Positions 1-10,295 of a stretch of 64,000 nucleotides of DNA are shown here, piece after piece. How positions within the stretch are numbered: position 1 is the stretch's first letter; every line of letters starts with the position of its first letter. Location of the stretch: positions 45,478,697 to 45,542,696 of the forward strand of contig NC_054084.1 in NCBI RefSeq assembly GCF_017562075.2, given 5' to 3'. Made by a program: the position numbers and the translations under genes. The notes under the pieces are model-generated. The model did no database searches and was not told where the DNA came from. It was given only the letters and a program-made list of their open reading frames with translations. The stretch comes from Anopheles merus (Eukaryota > Arthropoda > Insecta > Diptera > Culicidae).

Positions 1-316
1 CGCGTATAACAGTTCCGCAGAGATATCCAGCATGAGCATCTCTGCGTTTCCGCGGTAGCGCGTTCGAATGACATTTCATTTATATGGCTGGATTGTTATA
101 CGCGTTTCCGCGGGCGCGTTCAAACGCGTATAACAGTTCCGCAGAGATATTCAGCTGAGCATCTCTGCGTTTCCGCGGTAGCGCGTTCGGATGACATTTA
201 ATTTCTATGGCTGGATTGTTATACGCCTTTCCGCGGGCGCGGAAACGCGCGTCGTGTATTTGCGGCCTTATACGCCTTTCCGCGGGCGCGGAAACGCGCG
301 TCGTGTATTTGCGGCC
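1..316. repeat. GC-rich tandem repeat block
   Basis: Two copies of a unit of about 124 bp (1-124 and 125-about 240) are followed by two copies of a 49-bp unit (219-267 and 268-316). Each large unit begins CGCGTATAAC and carries the inverse, GTTATACGCG or a variant, near its right end. An internal hairpin has GCAGAGAT and ATCTCTGC as its arms. The base composition (many CGCG/CCGCGG steps) is unlike the AT-rich sequence that follows. The block begins at the window edge, so the array may be longer. It could be a local satellite or the end of a foldback element. No coding potential was seen. Confidence 0.75.
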
Positions 317-1271
317 TTACATTATCGAACATTAATTTAAATAAAATACACGATATCATAGATTCCAACTCTTCAACTTCGATTATAAATTTTATTTTTA
401 TAGATATTCCACATACGACTTTTTCAACTTACGCCTTGCTTTCGGACATTTTTTTGGTCCCAAATACAGTCGTATCTCGGCGGACACCTGTAGTTTTTTA
501 TTTTTAGTTAGTTTAAACTGTCGTCAACAGAATTGCTACCGTTCCGCATTGGGCGTTGGCAAAAAGGTTAATCTTTTGCTACTGTCAAATGAATCGTGAT
601 GCATCAACCTGTAAATAAACCAACTGTCATGATACATGAGTATGTGTGTGTATGTGTATAGTTTGTATGCCTACATATATACACATCTGTATGCGTGTTC
701 TGTCATTTGAAACCGTACATGTGTGTGTGTTGTTGAGAGAATCAGCAAGATCAGCAAGTGTAGAAAAAAATCTTGAGCAAAACGCTGTCCTGTTTCTCAA
801 TTTCCATTGTCCATCAGAAGAAAATTTTGCAATCGCGAATAGACCTAACTTGCATTCGCAAACTGTACAATTTTGAGTTGCCGTCACAGGTCACGACTAG
901 CCGAAGCAGCGAGTGCCGTGTGCTTCGTGCCGTTCTCCGCTGCTCCCGTTTCGGTGTATGTGCAAATGTCAAATTGATTTCGGGAATCAGCAGCAAAACT
1001 TTTCTTCGTGGTCCAACAAATCGACCTCTGCTCGTGGTGCAAATCACGCGTATTTGTCGCCAAAGAAAAGAATTAGCTGTAGCGTACCGATACATCATTG
1101 CGACGTCCTTAAGGACACGGCAACAAAATATCGCACCTTTTCGTACCAGTTTCTCATCAAAGTGTCATCGTGTTTTACGTTGCGTGTGTGTGTTTTTTTC
1201 GGCAGCCACAACAACAATTTCCTGTTGGATTATTAGAACCAGTGTAGCACTAGCGGCAGCAACTCATCAGA
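317..1271 (+). other. CAND1 upstream region and 5' UTR
   Basis: This stretch runs from the tandem repeats to the CAND1 start codon. It is AT-rich up to about 880 and contains a short TG-rich tract near 640-735. It then becomes more GC-rich towards the start codon. The transcription start could not be placed: I saw no clear TATA box. A long open frame crosses the region but has no recognisable protein sequence and runs out of frame through CAND1 exon 1 and into its intron. Confidence 0.5.
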
Positions 1272-4200
1272 ATGGCGTCGTATCAGATAGCGAATTTGCT
1301 GGAGAAGGTGAATATATTCATATTTTGAATAAGCTACTGACATTATTGCCCGAAGAGTCCCAAAACCCCGGAACATCCGGCCCCCGTTCTCCTTCCACCG
1401 TCTGCCGCATACAGAAAAAAACAATCAGCAGGCCTCAATTCGTGTCGTGTGTCTCCGTCAAGAATCGTTGGCTCGCAGTAGTAAAATGTGCGCGTATCAA
1501 GAAGTGTTCGATCTGTATCGACGAAAGCGGAAAGTCCTTCAGACGAGAAGAAACATTCGCAGCTATCCTTCCGCGTGTGTGTATGTGTGCGCTATTTTCT
1601 TTTGTTGGCAAAAGCATTGACAGCTTACAGAGCCGCAATGAGATTACAAAATCCTACTAGCAACCCCCTCCAAATCTATTGATCCCATGGAGATGATGCT
1701 TCATCATGTAGCAAACATCAACAAACATTGCTCTCCGAAATGCTAAAAATCATCCCAGCAGGCTATGTGCGATCTTTTTGGATTGTTTGCATCTTACTAA
1801 TTATTTTTGACTATGATTTCCCCGCCCCCGTGCCGGCTCCTGCGCCACCAGATGACGTCCAATGATAAGGACTTTCGCTTTATGGCGACCAACGATCTGA
1901 TGACGGAGCTACAAAAGGACAGCATCAAGCTCGACGATGAATCGGAGAAGAAAGTCGTCCGTATGGTGCTTCGCTTGTTGGAGGACAAGAACGGCGAGGT
2001 GCAGAATCTTGCGGTTAAATGGTACGTGTGCATTTATCGCGTCGTTTGCCAACTGTTGAGGTTATGTTGTTGCTTGCGACCCTGTATGTGTATTTGCAAA
2101 TCATCAAAACAATCCCTTCCGCGATTGGCAAACATACCGACATTGGCAACGGGGAAACAGAATGAAATGCGAAACGCATTTCATAATTCCCTAATGCTTG
2201 CATGCTGCTAGGTCAAAATGAAAGATTATTTTTTATTATTGTTGCAGCCTGGGACCGTTGGTAAACAAAGTGAAGGAAAATCAGGTGGAAACGATTGTGG
2301 ATCTGCTGTGCGCCAACATGGTGTCGAACAACGAACAGCTGCGTGACATCTCGAGCATCGGTCTGAAGACGGTCATATCGGAGCTGCCACAGTCGTCCAA
2401 CTCGCTCGTGCCGAACGTTTGCCAGCGCATCACCGGCAAGCTGAGCGTGGCGATCGAGAAGGAGGACGTTTCTGTGCAGCTCGAAGCGTTGGACATACTG
2501 TCGGATCTGCTGTCGCGCTTCGGCGATCTGCTGGTACCGTTCCACGAGCTCATCCTGAAGGCGCTCGTGCCGCAGCTCGGTTCCGCCCGGCAGGCCGTCC
2601 GGAAGCGCACGATTGTTGCGCTGTCCCACCTGTTGACCACCTGTAACAACAACGCGTACAACAAGGTGATCGAACATTTGCTCGACGGGCTGGAGAAGCC
2701 GCAAAATCCCGGCACGATTCGGACCTACATCCAGTGTTTGGCTGCGATCTGCCGGCAGGCCGGCCATCGGCTGTGCAACCACATCGAGCGCGTCATGTTT
2801 CTGCTCAATCAGTACAGCTTGCGGGATGACGACGAGTTGCGCGAGTTCTGTCTGCAGGCGTGTGAAGCGTTTGTGCAGCGCTGTCCGGAAGCGATCATGC
2901 CGCATATTCCGACGGTAGGTGACCTCAAACGCGCTGCTTTAGCATAAGCAAACTGTGCTAATTTGTGCTCATTGTATACCCAAACAGATCGTTGATCTTT
3001 GCCTAAAGTACATCACGTACGATCCAAACTACAACTACGAGGCAGATGATGGCGAGGGTGGCAACTCAATGGAGATGGAAGACGACGATGAAATTGATAG
3101 CGAGGAGTACAGCGATGACGACGATATGAGCTGGAAGGTGCGTCGATCGGCCGCCAAATGCTTGGAGTCGGTCATCTCCACCCGTCACGAGCTGTTGGAG
3201 GAATTCTACAAAACCCTTTCGCCGGCACTTATCGCACGCTTCAAAGGTAACGTAAACTGAACTATCATCACCATTTTGTTTTCGATTTAACTTTTCGCTG
3301 CTGTTTTTTAAACTCTCCAGAGCGCGAAGAAAACGTCAAGTCCGACATATTCCACGCGTACATCGCGCTGCTTAAATCGACCCGCCCCATGGGCGATGAT
3401 ATCGGGCACGATCCCGACTCGATGGAGCAAATTCCTGGCCCGATCAGCATGCTGACCGATCAGGTACCGACGATCGTGAAAGCGGTTCAGCCGCTCATGC
3501 GCGAAAAGTCGGTGAAAACGCGCCAGGATTGCTTCCTGCTATTGCGCGAACTGTTGAACGCACTGCCCGGGGCACTTTCGAACCATATCGATCAGCTAAT
3601 GAGTGGTATCCACTACTCGCTGAATGACAAAAACTCAACCTCCAACATGAAAATCGACGCCCTCGGGTTCGTTTACTGTATGCTGGTTGGGCACAATCCG
3701 CAGGTGTTCCATGCGCACATACAGCTGCTCGTTCCGCTCGTCGTGAATGCGGTTTTCGATCCGTTCTACAAGATCGCCACCGAAGCACTGCTCGTGCTGC
3801 AGCAGCTGGTGAAGGTGATCCGGCCTGTCGACGTGCAGACAACGTTTGATTTTACGCCGTACGTGAGTCAGCTGTACACCAGCACGCTGCAGAAACTTCG
3901 CTCGCCCGAGGTTGACCAGGAGGTGAAGGAACGGGCGATCGCCTGTATGGGCCAGATCATTGCCAATATGGGCGATGTGCTGCAGACGGAGCTGGTCACC
4001 TGTTTGCCACTGTTCATGGAGCGTTTGCGGAACGAGGTGACGCGATTAAGCTCGGTCAAAGCACTGACCATGATCGCGGCGTCACCGCTGCGCGTCAATC
4101 TAAGCCCGATCATCGGCGAGGTTATACCGGTGCTGGGGTCGTTCCTGCGCAAAAATCAACGTGCGCTGAAGCTCAACTCGCTCACCCTGCTGGATACGCT

Positions 4201-6210
4201 CGTGACGCACTACAGTCAATTCCTGGACCCGAAGCTGCTGCGCGGTGCCGTGGGAGAAGTGCCCCCGCTGCTGAGCGAATCGGACTTGCACGTGGCACAG
4301 CTTTCGCTCGTGCTGCTTACTTCCGTGGCCCGCCAGCAACCGGAGGCACTGGTTGGGGTGCACGAGCAGATTTTGCAGGAAGTGATGACGCTGGTGCGCT
4401 CACCGCTGCTGCAAGGTACGGCACTGAACTGTACGCTGAAGCTGTTCCAGGCGCTTGTGCAAGCGCAACTGCCGGGGCTGAGCTACCGCCATCTGCTAGG
4501 GATGCTGATGAATCCCGTATACAATCAGCAGCAGCACGGTGGCAGCCCACTGCACAAGCAGGCGTACCATTCGCTGGCAAAGTGCATTGCCGCACTGACT
4601 CTGCAGGTGCCAAACGAGGCACTGACGGTGGCAGGAGAGTTTTTGCGCGAAATCCAGAACCGTCGCAATGATTCGCACCTTATGTTCTACTTGCTGACGA
4701 TTGGAGAAATTGGCCGTCACTTGTAAGTTGCGGGAAGCACTCGAACAGCACTTTAAATGTTTTTTTTTTTTTGTTATTGAGTAATTAATGAATTATTTTT
4801 CCACTCCCACTTCCAGCAATTTGCACACGATCGACACACTAGCACAAACGATCCTGAACTGTTTCTCGGCGTCGTCCGAGGACGTGAAGGGTGCCGCAAG
4901 CCATGCGCTCGGTGCAATCGCCGTCGGCAATCTCAATCACTATCTGCCCTTCATACTGAACGAGATCGAGGCACAGCCGAAACGTCAATATCTGCTCCTG
5001 CATTCATTGAAGGAGTTAATTTCGTCGCTGTCCACCAGTAAGGCCGGCCTGGAGCAGCTGCTCCCGTCCGTACCGTCGATCTGGACGCAGCTCTTCAAAC
5101 ACTGCGAATGCTCGGAAGAAGGCTCCCGCAACGTGGTTGCCGAATGTCTCGGTAAGCTGGTGCTGGTGAACCCCGAGGAGCTGCTCCCGCGGCTCCAAAT
5201 GGCGCTGCAAAGCGAGAGCGCCCTGATGCGCACCGCCGTCGTATCGGCGATCAAGTTCACCATCTCCGATCAGCCACAGCCGATCGATCCGCTGCTGAGG
5301 CAATGTATTGGCCAGTTCCTGTTCGCGCTGCAGGATCCGGAACCGTCGGTGCGGCGTGTGGCACTTGTTGCGTTCAACTCGGCCGTGCACAACAAGCCCA
5401 GCTTGGTGCGCGATCTGCTGCCCGAGCTACTGCCCCAGCTGTACTCGGAGACGAAGGTGAAGAAGGAGCTGATCCGGGAGGTGGAAATGGGCCCGTTCAA
5501 ACACACCGTGGACGATGGGCTCGACATCCGGAAAGCGGCGTTCGAGTGTATGTACACGCTGCTGGAGCAGGGTCTCGATCGCGTAGACATTATGCAGTTT
5601 CTCGAGCACGTGCAGGCGGGATTGCGCGATCACTACGATATTAAGATGCTCACTTATCTTATGACGGCTCGGCTGGCGGCACTCTGTCCGAATGCGGTCC
5701 TGCAAAGTACGTATTGTGGGGTGACGGATAAGCGTTCCCTCGTCGTCAAACAGCTGTATTTCAGGTGTAACGTATTTTCTTTTTTACTTTCTATCAGAAC
5801 TCGATCAGTTCGTAGAGCCGCTGCGTGCTACCTGTACACTGAAGGTGAAGGCCAACTCGGTGAAGCAGGAGTACGAAAAGCAGGATGAATTGAAAAGATC
5901 TGCACTACGCGCCGTCGCCGCACTGCTGCAAATTCCCAAGGCTGGTGAGTAGTAGGACTTTCTGGTGCAACCACTTTGTCTGATCTTATTATTAATTATT
6001 AATCCTTCTTTATTCATCTCATTACACGTCTCTTCTTTACCCTTTCCGCACATCGCACGAGCAGATAAAAACATATACTTGGCGGAGTTTTTGATTCTGA
6101 TCCGCAGTTCATCCGAGCTACAGCCGCTGCTCGAATCGGTACAGAAGGACTCATCCGGACAATCGAACAACAGTATCGATGGACGAGATACGTCTATGGA
6201 TCAAAGCTAG
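1272..6210 (+). CDS. CAND1: Cullin-associated NEDD8-dissociated protein 1 (CAND1), 8 exons
   Basis: CAND1 is the HEAT-repeat exchange factor that binds unneddylated cullin-RBX1 and lets SCF-type ubiquitin ligases swap substrate receptors. Coding exons are 1272-1307, 1852-2021, 2248-2914, 2988-3246, 3321-4722, 4817-5706, 5798-5944 and 6065-6210, giving 1238 aa (human 1230). The protein starts MASYQIANLLEK and continues with MTSNDKDFRFMATNDLMTEL, almost identical to the vertebrate protein. HEAT-like helical repeats fill the whole length. An acidic insert ending EEYSDDDDMSWKVRR lies near residue 340. KERAIACMGQII, RKNQRALKL, EVEMGPFKHTVDDGLDIRKA and QKDSS near the C-terminus are family landmarks. 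All introns have GT/AG ends and phases agree. Intron 1 is 544 nt; the others are short. No missing or odd residues were noticed. Exon ends are hand-placed but closely constrained by homology. Confidence 0.96.
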
Positions 6211-7165
6211 GTGGAAAGGACAAAGAAGCGCAAGGTGGATGATGATGGTGGTGAACACAAGTAGTCAGAACGCAAGCATAACCCATCTCGCTGTTGATCG
6301 TTGAAACGTCGATCGATAACCGTTTCATGCCATGATTGCTGCCCCTGCATCCCTACTCGCCTACCATCTCCATCCTTCCCTTGTAGTGTGCAGTTGCATG
6401 CACAGTCGTCCCGCGTAGTATGTAGCCGGAGTGGAATTAGACGAAGATGCCGTGGACTCCCCCGGGATGATCCTCTATGTAATGTCCAACACAACGTACG
6501 AGCGATCTAACAAATGCAAACAAAAACATTGATGTAGGACGGTAAGAAACATACACACAGTAAGCAGAATTTCCACCAGCGAAGGAGTAAATAGGGATTC
6601 GGCAAGGAAAGCACACGACCAGGCTTCGGTAAAATGCGTTCTGTTTTTCATTTCCGGCGTTATACATTGTTTCAAAAGTGAGGCTTATAATGTGAACGAT
6701 TGAAACTCCGAACGTATGTGGAGGGTTTGTAAGGATGAGAAGATACTAACAAATTCCAATGTGAGATCGATACCCCTTCCCGTTAATAGTTGGTTCTTGT
6801 TTTGTATCACTTTTTAAGTCTTTTTTTTATTTTTCTCCTGCGTTACACATTTTGTTTTTACGTAAACAACGGCAAACAATATACGTACGTCTGCACTTTG
6901 TCGGATGCGGATTTATATACTCATGGTCGGAACTGAGCAAATTCCGAAACGACATCCACAACAACATCATCTCCATCCGAAGTAGCGATCACCAATGGCG
7001 GCACGAGATCCCGTACGAACGGTACGAACAGAACCGATTCTGATTGACGGCTCGAGCACGAGTCCGACTATTTGAAAGGAGAATGAAATTGAGGAAAATT
7101 ATGGAAGGAGAATGAGAATGAACATGATAATGTAAACACTATGAATAAATGAACAAATTTAATTG
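6211..7165 (+). other. CAND1 3' UTR
   Basis: This is noncoding sequence after the CAND1 stop codon. It contains no recognisable protein-coding frame and ends shortly after the AATAAA at 7144-7149, the first good polyadenylation signal downstream. The UTR would be about 950 nt long. Confidence 0.6.
7144..7149 (+). terminator. CAND1 polyadenylation signal
   Basis: A canonical AATAAA hexamer lies 934 nt after the CAND1 stop codon and is followed by an AT-rich stretch. It is the first canonical signal on this strand after the gene. Confidence 0.6.
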
Positions 7166-7327
7166 ACAGCATATTTGTTTTAAATTGTTGTTCATTCTAT
7201 TCCGAATAACAGGTTGTAGGTGAGTAACATTCAGCTAGAGAAAAGTTATTCGGGATGTAACATAAAGTGCATAAGATTTTGTCAGAGGAGAAGTAGATTC
7301 GTTTGGAAAGAGATAAATGATAGTGAT

Positions 7328-7800
7328 TAGTGGTGGGTCATACGATTCACTTCACGACCCGACCCGGAGTCGGGTGCCAGCCAGTCGAAATCGATTCCGA
7401 CCCGTGGGTGCAGCGGGTGCGTAAGGTCGGAGTCGGAATCAAATCCGACCCGGGGGTGCAACGAGTTGGGGCGACCCGAGTGATGAGTAGGTGCGAGAAA
7501 CCATAAGCGACTCCGACCCGTTGGTGCAGCGAGTTTGGGTCGGGTCGGTCCAAGGTGGGTTCATTCCGAGTTCGGGCCGGGTGCAGTCGGATTAAACCTA
7601 TCTTGACTCGACCCGACTCGAACTCTACACCAACGGGTCGGAGTCACTTATGCTTTCTCGCACCTACTCATCAGTCGGGTCGACCCGAACTTGCTGCACC
7701 CGCGGTTCGGAAGGAACCCACCATGTCCGACCCGACCGAAACTCGTTACAAAAAAGGGTCGGAGTCGCTTATGCTTTCTTGCACCTACCGGAGTGCTGCA
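7328..7800. repeat. GGGTCGGAGTC-motif array with inverted arms
   Basis: About 470 bp are dominated by variants of CCGACCCG/CGGGTCGG and GACTCCGA/TCGGAGTC. A segment of about 60 bp at 7475-7535 reappears inverted at about 7622-7685, sharing GTAGGTGCGAGAAA and GACTCCGACCCGTTGG. A third partial copy lies at 7753-7797 in the second orientation. The left edge reads TAGTGGTGGGT, resembling the TAGTGATGGGA terminal repeat of the element at 17390-18050. No matching right end was found, so this looks like a truncated or rearranged relative. Short open frames here are repeat translations, not genes. Confidence 0.7.
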
Positions 7801-8255
7801 CCTCCAAAAAGAGGGAGCCATTATCCGGCACAGTGAGTGAATGAGTTGAAACTAAAAAATGTGACTAATTTAGAGATTCTAACATGGGAGGCCCTGTCCA
7901 TGCAGAGCTTGTTTCCAAGATGAGCTATAAGAAAACCTAAAGCATTCAATTTACTGTTAGGTTGCTGTATTTAAAAACTCAAACAATATAAATGTGAAAT
8001 CACATAGGGTAACTGTACCAGTTTTCGGCAGGATAACTTAAAACTCAAACCATACAAATGTGACTTCAGATATCATGTATTTCATTATATAATTCAGATA
8101 GTAGATCTTCAATTAATAACAAAAAACAACGGAAAAGTAAATATGTTTAACATTCTAATTCATATTCGTCAGATTCAAATTCAAATTCTCAGAAAAACCT
8201 CTATTATCAAACTTAATACAGTTAATTCTTAACAGATTTCGGTCCGGTCAGAAAT
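7801..8255. other. AT-rich intergenic sequence
   Basis: This lies between the motif array and the stop codon of the minus-strand gene. It is AT-rich and probably contains that gene's 3' UTR. I could not find a canonical AATAAA on the minus strand here. Nothing else is recognisable. Confidence 0.4.
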
Positions 8256-9041
8256 TCACTCGATCATAGCAAGAAAACAACGATATTCATCATCAAACCA
8301 ATCCTTCCCAAAATTGACATTATTCATTCGTTTCGGAAATCCTTCCGGCGAATGGTCTAATTTACTCTTAATTAGTATATCGACTACTGCCAGCATGTCA
8401 CACTGCAGCACACCGATCAGGTCTAATGCGTTCAGGACGTCTTCCAGTCGTACTCTGATCTGCTTTATCTCCCTATCTAGAGAATGCATGATCGTTTTGG
8501 TAATCACTAGCAGTTTTATAGAAAACAAATCGTTGGGAGGTGAATCAGGTAAATAGGAATCGACGGTTTTCACATATTCTACAAACTTTGTATTAAGATA
8601 CTTCATGCTTTTGCCCAAAGCCCGCAGGTCAACATTGTGACATACCAAATCGCAAGTAAAAAGCGCTAATCTAATGCTGTTCAAGTACGTCAATGTGAAA
8701 GGTTTGGCGGCATTACCTTGCATCAGCATAGCATCGTGCAAAAATGAAAGGTTAGCGAACGCCTCACCATATTTTGTCAATATCCAATCTAGCTTCCTGA
8801 TAACGCAATGCAATGGTTCTTCAAGATCAGCTAACTTCTCAAACAACATGGCCAGGTTTTTGTGCAGCGGTACTAACGCCGGTTGCTGCGATTCCTCGCA
8901 CGAATGTGCCGGTGGAAGCTGAGCGGATGGCTTTGCATTGATCTTAGTAACCAAGCTCGTTGATGCAACTGGGTCGTGCACGTCGCCGTACACCATGTCC
9001 ACCTGGACACATTTATCGACAAACCTTACCGGTGATGCCAT
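8256..9041 (-). CDS. Unrecognised 261-aa helical protein with LC8-like motif
   Basis: A single uninterrupted frame encodes 261 aa. I do not recognise the family. The chosen start gives MASPVRFVDKCVQVDM; a longer in-frame extension to 9188 is open but crosses a likely 67-nt 5' UTR intron (9070-9136, GTAAAG...TTTTAG). Residues 11-15, CVQVD, resemble the dynein light chain LC8 binding motif of the GIQVD type. Residues from about 50 to 250 are predicted by eye to be mostly helical, with leucine-rich amphipathic stretches such as LAMLFEKLADLEEPLHCVIR and acidic-basic runs like DREIKQIRVRLEDVLNALDL. There is no signal peptide, membrane segment, zinc motif or enzyme signature. Codon usage is more AT-rich than in CAND1 or GUF1. 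It is divergently arranged with GUF1. It could be a fast-evolving cytoskeletal or centrosomal adaptor, but that is inference. Confidence 0.7.
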   Translation of the reverse strand: MASPVRFVDKCVQVDMVYGDVHDPVASTSLVTKINAKPSAQLPPAHSCEESQQPALVPLHKNLAMLFEKLADLEEPLHCVIRKLDWILTKYGEAFANLSFLHDAMLMQGNAAKPFTLTYLNSIRLALFTCDLVCHNVDLRALGKSMKYLNTKFVEYVKTVDSYLPDSPPNDLFSIKLLVITKTIMHSLDREIKQIRVRLEDVLNALDLIGVLQCDMLAVVDILIKSKLDHSPEGFPKRMNNVNFGKDWFDDEYRCFLAMIE

Positions 9042-10295
9042 TGCACTGAGGCCAGACAAACAAGCAGCACTAAAAGACGGAAATGCGAAAAAAAAAGTTA
9101 GATCTGTGCCTGAGGAATATAACGATATGCCTTTACCTTGCAAACGAAATCGTAAAAGTTGAGTTTTAAAATTCACTAAAATCTGCAAAACTCATATAAC
9201 ACTAAAGCTGAAACAAAGAAAGAACATTGCATGTCATTACACAAAATAACGATGTCGTCAACGACGTTCTAACGATTGTTAAAAAGTTCCTTAAAACGAC
9301 CGCTCCAAAAATCGACGATAGCGAGAAGAGTTCCTCACCTCGTGTAGGAAGGACACTAATACTAAGACATGCTCGCAAAGGACGGTCGAAAATGAATCGG
9401 TTCTGAGAAACTACAGTGGACTCAACATGATTTCAGCAAGAATTAAGATAATGGATCATCCACGTAACTCATCAATTCTGTTCTAAGAGCAAGGTGCGGA
9501 TTTGACCATATTATTCTGTAATTATCATACTTGAATGATTTCTTAAGATCAACGATGAGTAGTTGTGCACTATGAAATCATTTCTAAAGGACAGAGCGAC
9601 AGATACGTTGCGGTAAATTTGGGAAACACATACCTACAGTAGTTGATTGGCCTTTTCCAGGCATGGGGAACTTTAATGATCATACACCACACCACATTCA
9701 CAGTAGTGTGAAGTTTATTCGAGTTCTCTGCTATTCTTTCTTGAATCTCCTTGTGTATGAACGCACGTAGTCCTGCGAACCGGCAATACAGAATGAGCGC
9801 ACAGTTCCACAAATATTTTCACAATACCGGCGACTAACGATATTTACAGCTTCAAAAGAATCCTCCCAGGTCACACAATCATGTCTCAGCAGCCATATTG
9901 CACTGTCAGCTTGACAGTCGATGAACAAAATGGCACATGATTTGATAGTAAAATAAATGTGGCTAAACAATATAAATAAAATAAGTTACTTCAACGCCAA
10001 CAAACAATCGGTTCATCAATTACACTTTTTAATTAAAGGTAACTCCTATTTCTTATTTGTTTCGAGGCAAAATGTGTTCTCTTCGTTTCCTGTCTAATGT
10101 TTGCTTTGCAACGTTCTGTCATCGTTTGTTGCTCCAACAAAGTTGTTGTTATTATTGCCATGTGATTTTGACACTACATTGCTTGAACAAAATCGTATTG
10201 TTGTCGCCGGTGGTTGTGTAATTTCGGGTTGTAAATATTGTATTTTTTGGTTCTTAGTTTTGCTCCTATTCCCATAAAGCTAGCATGTACAAACA
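9042..10295. other. Divergent upstream region, unknown gene and GUF1
   Basis: This 1.25-kb region holds the 5' ends of two divergent genes. On the minus strand it includes the probable 67-nt 5' UTR intron of the unknown gene at 9070-9136. The remainder is AT-rich. No convincing coding exon, TATA box or repeat was found. Housekeeping-type promoter activity is expected but no diagnostic motif was seen. Confidence 0.4.

Noticed and set aside
773..1660. Open frame of 295 codons on the plus strand before and across CAND1 exon 1
   Set aside because: It has no recognisable protein sequence, runs out of frame through the first CAND1 exon and into intron 1, and has odd composition.
2213..2905. Open frame of 230 codons antisense to CAND1 exon 3
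   Set aside because: It is a mirror of GC-rich codon usage in CAND1, full of Arg/Gln/Val, with no family resemblance.
7347..7844. Frames on both strands in the GGGTCGGAGTC array
   Set aside because: Repeat-driven translations (SDPTET, RPDSNSTPTG) with no protein family.
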